This document shows, in pieces, positions 1 through 4,658 of a stretch of 7,805 bases of DNA. Position 1 is the first letter of the stretch; every line of letters starts with the position of its first letter. Source of the stretch: Spirochaetia bacterium. GTDB lineage: Bacteria; Spirochaetota; Spirochaetia; Treponematales; Treponemataceae. The translations under genes were made by a program, and so were the position numbers. The notes beneath the pieces are model-generated. The model was not told where the DNA came from and made no database searches. It worked only from the letters and a program-made list of their open reading frames with translations. The stretch lies in assembly GCA_900769985.1 (NCBI GenBank), contig CAAGIS010000018.1, positions 1-7,805 on the forward strand, written 5' to 3'.

Positions 1-48
1 ATAGACATAAGAGGTTTCCTTCGGTTTGTTGTTTTGTGGTAAAAACAT
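1..48 (-). CDS. Possible 5' end of a minus-strand gene running off the left edge
   Basis: Reading leftwards from an ATG at 48-46, the frame stays open to the edge and encodes MFLPQNNKPKETSYVY (16 residues). There is only a weak GGAT-like ribosome binding site about 8 nt upstream. A second candidate start in another frame, ATG at 8-6, has a better site: AAGGA at 21-17 with an 8-nt gap. If that one is used, the segment read here is leader and not coding. The short peptide faintly recalls the start of IS1634-type transposases, which begin with a short strand ending in a 'TYVYLVES'-like motif, but 16 residues cannot establish a family. The product is unknown. Confidence 0.2.
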   Translation of the reverse strand, partial: MFLPQNNKPKETSYVY

Positions 49-69
49 TTTATCCGATTCAAACCTCTT
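9..69. repeat. Inverted repeat AAGAGGTTT / AAACCTCTT with nested stem
   Basis: AAGAGGTTT at 9-17 is the exact reverse complement of AAACCTCTT at 61-69. With one gap the similarity extends outward to about 2 and 75. Inside the 43-nt loop, TGTTTT (about 31-36) can pair with AAAACA (about 42-47). In minus-strand RNA the 3' arm ends one base before the ATG at 8-6 and touches the AAGGA at 21-17, so it could control access to that start. On the plus strand the second arm is followed by a few T residues, so a weak terminator is another reading. Confidence 0.4.
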
Positions 70-108
70 TTTCTATCTTAGGCTATTTTAGCCAATCCAC
101 AACTTTTG

Positions 109-138
109 ATTATAACTCCCCCAAAAACTAATTGTCTT
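109..138 (-). promoter_or_regulatory. Candidate minus-strand promoter at the left edge
   Basis: The minus strand reads a perfect TATAAT at 114-109. A poor -35 match (AAGACA, 138-133) lies 18 nt upstream. Transcription would start near 102 and run left through a small perfect hairpin (GGCTA/TAGCC, 81-93) and the AAGAGGTTT repeat towards the edge. The -10 alone is persuasive, but in AT-rich DNA such a match can be chance. Confidence 0.3.
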
Positions 139-165
139 ATTGACAATAATCATAGGAGCTTAAAA

Positions 166-383
166 ATGGTAAGAAGAATTACGCACAAAAATTAGCCGAC
201 ACATTAGGTCCAGGTTCAAAAGTAAAGGCTCCCACAAAATTAATGTGTTTTTTTCCCAATAAACAAAAGCAAATAGTAGATAAAAAAATAGATTTGTATA
301 ATGGAAAAAAAATTGAAATACCTGATGATCAAAAACCTGGAAAACTTAAAACATTTGTAGGAGAAAAAAATGAAACAAATTAA
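166..383 (+). pseudogene. Short unknown gene, frameshifted near its start
   Basis: ATG at 166 has a good ribosome binding site (AGGAG 154-158, 7-nt gap), but its frame stops after nine codons at TAG 193-195. One frame over, 174-383 is open and encodes KKNYAQKLADTLGPGSKVK and so on, ending in GEKNETN and TAA at 381-383; this frame has no start codon of its own before about codon 20. Restoring one base just after the ATG, for example GG to GGG, would join them into a protein of about 72 residues. The stop overlaps the next ATG (370) by 14 bases, as in translationally coupled genes. The sequence is basic and hydrophilic with no signal peptide, and the family is not recognised. It is either a decayed gene, the tail of a larger protein, or a base-calling error. 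I rate the coding call moderate and the function unknown. Confidence 0.4.
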
Positions 384-940
384 TTTTCTTTTGCTAATCA
401 ATGTATTTTTATTTATAAATAATGTATGTTATAGTATGGATAATACATTATCAACAGTTATTATTTTATTATTGTCTGGATGCAGAACAAGTTCTAAAAA
501 CGTTCATATATGAAATCAACAATAATAAATCAAAACTATGGGGAGAATTAAACATAAACTGCGCCTATTATAATTATGAAGAAAATATAAATTCTTTTTA
601 TAAATCTTTAGGAATGAAACAAGATTTATCTGAATTAGGAACTCCTTATAAATTTTGGGGGATTGGTGATTTTAACGAAAACGGTATTACTGAACTTATG
701 CTTGTCCAGTCCTCATATTCAGAAGAAGGATCAACTTTGGAATTCTGGGAATTTAACAAAGGTGTATTTAAAAAAACATTACAGGCAAAAGACGATATAT
801 GTTTTATTTTGAGCGCAAATAAAAAAAATCATTCTATGAAACTAGAACGAAACAAATATTCTTCAGAAGCAGATGATTATGTCAGCAAAATTTCAGAAAT
901 CGTATGGGATTCTGAGAATTTTACATACATTGAAAAATAG
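370..940 (+). pseudogene. Probable exported protein with DFNENG motif, apparently frameshifted
   Basis: ATG at 370 has a strong ribosome binding site (AGGAG 359-363, 6-nt gap). It begins with a signal-peptide-like stretch, MKQINFLLLINVFLFINNVC, but that frame ends at TGA 511-513 after 47 codons. A second frame, open from 419 to 940, carries the rest of the protein: DAEQVLKTFIYEIN, then FWGIGDFNENGITELMLVQ, ending FTYIEK. Its own first ATG (422) has no ribosome binding site. A single extra base, or two missing bases, between about 420 and 500 would explain both frames, giving roughly 185-190 residues. The D-x-N-x-N-G-x-x-EL segment resembles the metal-binding loops of FG-GAP/VCBS-type extracellular repeats. 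The 47-codon frame also contains a lipobox-like LLSGC ending at Cys38, so a short lipoprotein cannot be fully excluded. The function is unknown. No terminator is visible between this gene and the convergent gene at 1008. Confidence 0.5.
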
Positions 941-1007
941 TCGTATCCGTTAATTCTACACTTCAGTTGTCAGATTTCTGCTACATTTCAGTCTGTTCCG
1001 TACATTT

Positions 1008-2687
1008 TCAATGCGCCGTAAATCTTCCTGTATTTGTTTTTAGAAAACAAAATTTATTTAACGGATATCCACCAATGTTCAGAAGATAACAGTTGCTATC
1101 TGAAAACACATCTGGAGGAGTTTCATCTGCATTAAGGACAAGACAAACATCAGCTTCTCCATCACAACTGTCAATAAAATTATCTAAATCATAAAACAAA
1201 ACATCTGCAAACAGTTTTGACATTGAAAATCCGCATATTCTGTTTTTCGGAAATAGATATGCAAGACAGGTGGGAATGTGAGAATCGATATTCTGACTGA
1301 AAACAAATACTGTATCGTCAGAAAGATTTTCTCTCATTATTTCTGTGAATTCATTATATTTTCTAGAATTGTTTCTTTCATATTTAAAATTGTTTACAGC
1401 ATTTATTGAAAATAACGCTATTCCTAAAAGAAAAATAAAGCTCAATCTTTTGCTTTGAAAGCCGACATCATAAAAACCTGTTGTAATATAGAATATCATG
1501 AAGACGATTGTCGGAACAGCATATTTTGAAGTAAAAATTGGTCTGGTGGCAAGAGAAATAGCAGTTGCACACATGATAAGGAAAAATGGCGTAAGAAGAC
1601 AAATCATAGGGAAAAAAGAATTTTTATCTTTTTTTGTGCAGCATTTCACATTTTTTACAAAAAGAACAGCTACCATAAATAATGCAATTATTTTTACTTT
1701 ATTAGAAAATGGAATTACTGCAAGTACATAACCGATAAATGTTTTTATTGTAATCGGAGGAATCCAATAAGATTCAGTAACGCTGGAAAACTGTTTTATT
1801 GCAATAGGAATCCAAGGCAAGTATAAAAGAATTCCAATTAATGCGGTAAGAATTATATTTTTAACTTTCTTGTATTTAGCAAAATAAAGAATGGAAGTCA
1901 AAATAAAATTGATTGCAAGGGCAACTGCCGTCCAATACTGACAATACGCACCGCACACTGCAGCTATGCCATAAAATAAGAAATATCTGAACGAACCATT
2001 TTTGATTATGTAATACGAAAAAACACAGCACAGCATACAGAACAGCATTGCCCAAGAATACATCCTTATTTCAACAGCATACTCAAAAACAGACGATGTG
2101 CATACTAAAATCAAATTGAATACTGTTGCACATATACTTGAAAACTCTTTCGAAAAAAAGACAACAGAAACACACAAAATGATGATTACAGGAATCACAG
2201 AAATAATTCTTGCCAGAAAAACAGAATTCGGTTTAAAAGCAAGTCCAGCCTTTAAAATTAAATAATATAGCGGAGGATGAACGTCCTGAGCTGTCAATGA
2301 AATCAAGTCTTTTACAGAATGTCGTGCAAGTCCTAATGAAAAAGTTTCGTCTACCCAAATATCACTGCTTTGAAAAGCCAGTGCAATTAAAACTGCCGAA
2401 AAAACAACTACAAGCAACCATGAAACATAATTAGTTTTTATAAACGAGTCAATTTTTGCAAACATTAAAAAAAATATGAATGCTAAAATACAAAGAAACT
2501 GTACTTCCCACAAAATCAGTTTTTGAGACCAAACGTTTCGGTCTATTGTTTTTCTTGCTATTCTATCTCCAAACATCATTATCAGTTCTCTGATTTGAGG
2601 AATAAAAATTATTGTAGAAACAACCGCAACTACAGAGCACAAAATAGCAATTCTTTTTTTTGACAAAATTGATTTCTCGTTTTTCAT
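1008..2687 (-). CDS. GT-C fold membrane glycosyltransferase (PMT_2 / GT39-like)
   Basis: A 559-residue integral membrane protein that probably transfers a sugar from a polyprenyl-phosphate donor to an acceptor on the outer face of the cytoplasmic membrane. Many hydrophobic segments span about residues 12-30, 60-77, 88-105, 135-230, 236-295, 315-345, 358-380 and 390-430. After the third comes the conserved acidic loop D109-I-W-V-D113-E114, followed by DVHPPLYY (135-142); both are hallmarks of the PMT_2 family, with the acidic residues as the presumed catalytic or metal site. TRPIFTSKYAVPT (381-393) matches the family's R-x-x-x-x-R/K-Y-x-x-P element. A soluble C-terminal tail of about 120 residues follows. 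The start is fixed by GGGAGA (2700-2695) 7 nt upstream and by an in-frame TAG just before it. It lies 80 nt downstream of the GT2 gene with no terminator between, so they form one operon. The sugar and acceptor are not predictable. Confidence 0.85.
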   Translation of the reverse strand: MKNEKSILSKKRIAILCSVVAVVSTIIFIPQIRELIMMFGDRIARKTIDRNVWSQKLILWEVQFLCILAFIFFLMFAKIDSFIKTNYVSWLLVVVFSAVLIALAFQSSDIWVDETFSLGLARHSVKDLISLTAQDVHPPLYYLILKAGLAFKPNSVFLARIISVIPVIIILCVSVVFFSKEFSSICATVFNLILVCTSSVFEYAVEIRMYSWAMLFCMLCCVFSYYIIKNGSFRYFLFYGIAAVCGAYCQYWTAVALAINFILTSILYFAKYKKVKNIILTALIGILLYLPWIPIAIKQFSSVTESYWIPPITIKTFIGYVLAVIPFSNKVKIIALFMVAVLFVKNVKCCTKKDKNSFFPMICLLTPFFLIMCATAISLATRPIFTSKYAVPTIVFMIFYITTGFYDVGFQSKRLSFIFLLGIALFSINAVNNFKYERNNSRKYNEFTEIMRENLSDDTVFVFSQNIDSHIPTCLAYLFPKNRICGFSMSKLFADVLFYDLDNFIDSCDGEADVCLVLNADETPPDVFSDSNCYLLNIGGYPLNKFCFLKTNTGRFTAH

Positions 2688-2697
2688 AATCTATTCT

Positions 2698-2752
2698 CCC
2701 ATAAAACACCGCATCAGCAGCTTGCACCGTTGCGCCGAAATTCTCCATAACC
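2698..2752 (-). other. GC-richer spacer between the two glycosyltransferase genes
   Basis: By hand count 29 of 55 bases are G or C, clearly richer than the AT-rich DNA around it. An open frame (ATG 2754; MVMENFGATVQAADAVFYG and on) runs through it into the next gene out of frame, but it has no ribosome binding site and shares no continuation with a known protein. TTATGGAGAAT occurs at its start and TTATGGGAGAAT at its end; the second copy supplies the ribosome binding site of the GT-C gene. This could be a remnant of a lost gene or simply spacer. Confidence 0.3.
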
Positions 2753-2767
2753 ATTTATTTTGTCTTA

Positions 2768-3709
2768 TTATTTTTCTTCCTGAATGACATAAAGCGGACG
2801 TCGTTTTACTTCTGTATAGATTTTTGCTATATACAATCCAAGTATTCCCATGCTGAACAGTTGTATTCCGCCTGTAAACAGCATTATACACACAAGGCTT
2901 GCCCAACCTTGAACGGGATCCCCGAACACAATCCGTCTGACAGCGATAAAAAGAATAAGGGCAAGCGCCACAAAAATAGAAACGACACCTGCAACTGCAG
3001 AAAAAGCCAGAGGCTTGGTAGAAAAACCAATAATACCGTCAATCGAGTATAAAAACAATTTCCAGAAAGACCATTTTGTCTTGCCTGCAACGCGTTCTAT
3101 ATTTTCATACGGAAACCACTTTGTCTTAAAACCCACCCACGGAAAAATTCCCTTTGTAAACCGATTACGTTCAGAAAGAGAAAGAACTGCATCTTTGTAT
3201 TTTTTTGTCATCAGCCTAAAATCCCTCGCACCGTCAACCACAGGAACATCGCTGAGCCTGCCCATAATTTTATAAAATCGCCGTGCAAAAAATGAACGGA
3301 TTACAGGCTCGTTTTTTCTTGTAGTACGGCAAGTCGCAGCGCAGTCATAACCTTCTTTTTGAATTGCATCAAGCATTTCCGGTAAAAGCGACGGCGGATC
3401 CTGCAAATCAGCATCCATAACTGCAATAAACTGCCCTTTTGCTTTTTCAAGTCCGGCATATAAAGCAGCCTCTTTTCCAAAATTCCTGCTGAAACTTATA
3501 AAATGTATGCTTGAATCTTTTTTTGCCAGTTTACGAAGAACACCAAGCGTATTATCTGTAGAACCGTCATCAACAAAAATAAATTCCGTTTCTTTTAAAA
3601 GCTGCATTTTCTGCATTACAATTTTTGTCTGTTTAATAAATTCAGGAACGGACTCTTCTTCATTCAGACAAGGAACAACAATAGACATTTTTACATTTGA
3701 TTTAGTCAA
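2768..3709 (-). CDS. DPM1/GtrB-like family 2 glycosyltransferase (polyprenyl-phosphate sugar synthase)
   Basis: A 313-residue enzyme of the GT2 DPM1-like group (GtrB, ArnC, CsbB, YkcC), which moves a sugar from a nucleotide donor to undecaprenyl phosphate at the inner face of the membrane. Visible motifs in order: VPCLNEEESV (12-21), DDGSTDNT (47-54), the metal-binding DADLQDPP (99-106), GARDFRLM (160-167) and ERNRFTKGIFPWVGFK (180-195). Two C-terminal membrane helices lie near 232-257 and 270-295, ending in a short basic tail; this is the usual size and plan. The start is a TTG at 3709-3707 because AAGGTGAG (3722-3715) sits 5-7 nt upstream; the ATG at codon 8 has no such site. It is the first gene of an operon with the GT-C transferase, which is a likely user of its product. 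No GtrA-type flippase gene is present here. A strong promoter lies at 3828-3800 inside a repeated operator array, suggesting control by the divergent XRE regulator. Confidence 0.9.
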   Translation of the reverse strand: MTKSNVKMSIVVPCLNEEESVPEFIKQTKIVMQKMQLLKETEFIFVDDGSTDNTLGVLRKLAKKDSSIHFISFSRNFGKEAALYAGLEKAKGQFIAVMDADLQDPPSLLPEMLDAIQKEGYDCAATCRTTRKNEPVIRSFFARRFYKIMGRLSDVPVVDGARDFRLMTKKYKDAVLSLSERNRFTKGIFPWVGFKTKWFPYENIERVAGKTKWSFWKLFLYSIDGIIGFSTKPLAFSAVAGVVSIFVALALILFIAVRRIVFGDPVQGWASLVCIMLFTGGIQLFSMGILGLYIAKIYTEVKRRPLYVIQEEK

Positions 3710-3714
3710 AACAT

Positions 3715-3722
3715 CTCACCTT
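3715..3722 (-). promoter_or_regulatory. Ribosome binding site supporting a TTG start
   Basis: The minus strand reads AAGGTGAG, 5 nt before TTG 3709-3707 (7 nt if counted from the AAGGTG core). The overlapping ATG at about 3714 hits a stop after two codons. The alternative in-frame ATG at 3688 is preceded by AT-rich sequence with no purine-rich site, so the TTG is preferred. Confidence 0.65.
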
Positions 3723-3742
3723 CTGATTTGCCGCTTAACAAA

Positions 3743-3852
3743 AATGTAAAACAGCATAACCCGCTTTTAATTAATATGTAATTTAACATATTAAAAACAA
3801 GTATATATGTAAATTTAGATAATTTCAACATTTTATTATGTAATTTTAGTTA
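3743..3852. promoter_or_regulatory. Phased operator array (TATGT-N6-ACATA-type dyads, 31-bp period)
   Basis: Three copies of TATGTAA-W-TT-W-A begin at 3775, 3806 and 3837, exactly 31 bp apart, about three helical turns. Copy 1, TATGTAATTTAACATA (3775-3790), is a perfect dyad of TATGT and ACATA, extended by flanking TTAA to 9-bp arms (3771-3779 and 3786-3794). Copy 2, TATGTAAATTTAGATA, has one mismatch in the right arm; copy 3, TATGTAATTTTAGTTA, has two. A weaker fourth copy, AATGTAAAACAGCATA (3743-3758), lies 32 bp further upstream. Copy 2 fills the spacer of the glycosyltransferase promoter; copy 3 lies just before the XRE start codon. Proteins of this class bind such dyads as dimers, so the adjacent XRE protein is the natural candidate binder. 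That assignment is inference. Confidence 0.6.
3800..3828 (-). promoter_or_regulatory. Promoter of the glycosyltransferase operon
   Basis: The minus strand reads TTGAAA (3828-3823), a 17-nt spacer, then TATACT (3805-3800): near-consensus sigma-70 hexamers at ideal spacing. Initiation would be near 3793, giving a leader of about 85 nt. Its spacer is occupied by the second operator copy and its start region by the first, an arrangement expected for repression by occlusion. Confidence 0.6.
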
Positions 3853-3862
3853 TTCTATTTTC

Positions 3863-4177
3863 ATGGGATTTAAAGAAAACTTGAAATCTGAACTTGATTA
3901 TCAAGGAATGTTAGTAAAAGAACTTTCTCTTAAATGTGGAATAAAAAAACAGACTTTAGACAATTATCTCAGCACTCACAATTCAGTTCCAAATGCAGAA
4001 ATTGCCGTAAAAATTGCAAAAGCACTCGGAACTACAGTCGAATACCTTATAACAGGCGAAAATTCCAAAAACTCAAACGAATCATCATCAGAGGAAATAA
4101 AAAATCTTGTTTCATCCTTTAAAAAACTTTCTCCCGAAAAACGCTCACTCGTCATAAATCTGCTCAAATTCCTTTAG
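3863..4177 (+). CDS. XRE-family helix-turn-helix regulator
   Basis: A 104-residue cytoplasmic DNA-binding protein of the Cro/CI (HTH_3) type. The HTH occupies about residues 17-64: LVKELSLKCG as the first helix of the motif, KKQTLDNYLS as the recognition helix, and AEIAVKIAKALGTTVEYLITGE as the closing helices typical of this fold. A Ser/Asn-rich linker (68-77) leads to a short amphipathic C-terminal helix pair, probably for dimerisation, with no ligand or peptidase domain. This small XRE form is common in Treponema genomes, from general knowledge. No ribosome binding site precedes the ATG. TATTCT (3851-3856), 6 nt upstream, could be a -10 that makes the transcript leaderless; a TATTAT at 3834-3839 would instead give a leader of about 17 nt. 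The gene is divergent from the glycosyltransferase operon, and the shared 153-bp gap is full of operator-like dyads, so autoregulation plus control of that operon is likely. Confidence 0.85.
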   Translation: MGFKENLKSELDYQGMLVKELSLKCGIKKQTLDNYLSTHNSVPNAEIAVKIAKALGTTVEYLITGENSKNSNESSSEEIKNLVSSFKKLSPEKRSLVINLLKFL

Positions 4178-4193
4178 CGTTATAAAAGCTCAT
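4164..4193 (-). other. Antisense micro-ORF with very strong ribosome binding site
   Basis: The minus strand reads GGAGGAGGGG (4210-4201), a 7-nt gap, then ATG at 4193 and nine codons (MSFYNAKGI) to TGA at 4166-4164. It overlaps the 3' end of the XRE gene in antisense. The site is the best Shine-Dalgarno match in the window, yet what follows is tiny. Only a weak minus-strand promoter is visible (TTGTCA 4247-4242 with TTCTAA-like sequence 18 nt on). It may be a leader peptide or a chance polypyrimidine tract on the plus strand. Confidence 0.2.
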
Positions 4194-4214
4194 TTCAAAT
4201 CCCCTCCTCCATTC

Positions 4215-4236
4215 TATTTAGAAAATTTTCAAAATA
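4215..4236. promoter_or_regulatory. Upstream SdpR/ArsR operator (imperfect 22-bp palindrome)
   Basis: The arms are TATTTAGAAAA and TTTTCAAAATA, palindromic except for one base pair. It ends 4 bp before the -35 hexamer (4241). It shares the 14-bp start ATTCTATTTAGAAA (4211-4224) with the downstream operator 56 bp away. Its position and likeness to the second palindrome mark it as a probable binding site for the regulator encoded at 4338. Confidence 0.6.
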
Positions 4237-4240
4237 GTTC

Positions 4241-4269
4241 TTGACAAACAGTAAAGCTCTGAGTATATT
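4241..4269 (+). promoter_or_regulatory. Consensus promoter of the sdpR-sdpI-like operon
   Basis: TTGACA (4241-4246), a 17-nt spacer and TATATT (4264-4269) make the best sigma-70 promoter in the window. Initiation would fall near 4276, inside the downstream palindrome, giving a leader of about 62 nt. Confidence 0.75.
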
Positions 4270-4270
4270 C

Positions 4271-4292
4271 TATTTAGAAATATTTCTAAATA
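4271..4292. promoter_or_regulatory. Downstream SdpR/ArsR operator (perfect 22-bp palindrome)
   Basis: TATTTAGAAAT is followed directly by its exact reverse complement ATTTCTAAATA. The palindrome begins 2 bp after the -10 and covers the expected start point. A winged-helix dimer bound here would block initiation, the usual mode for ArsR-family autorepressors. Confidence 0.75.
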
Positions 4293-4337
4293 CTTTTTAT
4301 TTTTACCACTTTCAACGGAGGATCACAGCAGAACGAT

Positions 4338-4625
4338 ATGGCTTTTCAGGACACTTTTAAGGCTCTTTCCGACCCTGCACGACGAGAGATTCTTACAATC
4401 TTAAAAGCAGGAAAAAAATCAGCAGGAGAAATCAGCGAACAGTTTAATATGACTGGTGCTACAATTTCGTACCACCTTTCAATATTAAAAAAAGCCGGTT
4501 TAATTGTAGAAACAAAGTTCAAGAATTTCATTTACTATGAACTTAACACAAGTGTTTTTGAAGAAATAATGCTTTGGTTCTCGGGATTTAATAAAAGCGA
4601 TTCAGAAACAGCAGAATCACATTAA
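4338..4625 (+). CDS. ArsR-family autorepressor, SdpR-like
   Basis: A 95-residue winged-helix repressor. The opening MAFQDTFKALSDPARREIL is the diagnostic N-terminus of the SdpR/ArsR group. Helix-turn-helix: SAGEISEQF (28-36) followed by the recognition helix in TGATISYHLSILKKAGLI (39-56). A short wing follows at VETKFKNFIYYEL (57-69). There is no cysteine at all, so it is not a thiol-type metal sensor, which agrees with SdpR. In Bacillus SdpR represses sdpRI and is sequestered at the membrane by SdpI when toxin is present; the same logic is inferred here. The ATG is supported by the family alignment, but the nearest purine-rich site, GGAGG (4317-4321), is 16 nt away, unusually far. It is first in an operon with the SdpI-like gene 33 nt downstream, behind a consensus promoter flanked by two palindromes. 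Confidence 0.88.
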   Translation: MAFQDTFKALSDPARREILTILKAGKKSAGEISEQFNMTGATISYHLSILKKAGLIVETKFKNFIYYELNTSVFEEIMLWFSGFNKSDSETAESH

Positions 4626-4646
4626 AATATCTTCTTGACTTTTTAC

Positions 4647-4651
4647 GGGAG
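4647..4651 (+). promoter_or_regulatory. Ribosome binding site setting the SdpI-like start
   Basis: GGGAG sits 7 nt before ATG 4659. An in-frame TTG at 4635 would add eight residues and bury this site inside the gene, and it has no purine-rich site of its own, so the ATG is chosen. Confidence 0.75.
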
Positions 4652-4658
4652 AAAAAAA

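Noticed and set aside
2..75. Integron attC-like recombination site
   Set aside because: The segment is an imperfect inverted repeat of about the right length, and some treponemes carry integrons, but the RYYYAAC and GTTRRRY end boxes are absent.
140..168. TTGACA at 140-145 as the -35 of a promoter for the 166 gene
   Set aside because: At 17 nt downstream there is only the start codon region and no -10. The hexamer is part of a small dyad (ATTGTC/GACAAT, 131-147).
956..991. Short direct repeat CTACACTTCAG / CTACATTTCAG
   Set aside because: Only two 11-bp copies with one mismatch, 25 bp apart, and no dyad or promoter beside them; chance is sufficient.
2563..2754. Protein of 63 residues starting MVMENFGATV
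   Set aside because: It has no ribosome binding site, overlaps the start of the GT-C gene out of frame, and most of its length is a shadow of that gene.
4178..4200. Terminator after the XRE gene
   Set aside because: Only a 3-bp AGC/GCT pairing is possible and no T-run follows.
4635..4658. Eight-residue N-terminal extension of the SdpI-like protein from TTG 4635
   Set aside because: The GGGAG and 7-nt gap before ATG 4659 clearly define the start, and the extension adds no hydrophobic or conserved residues.
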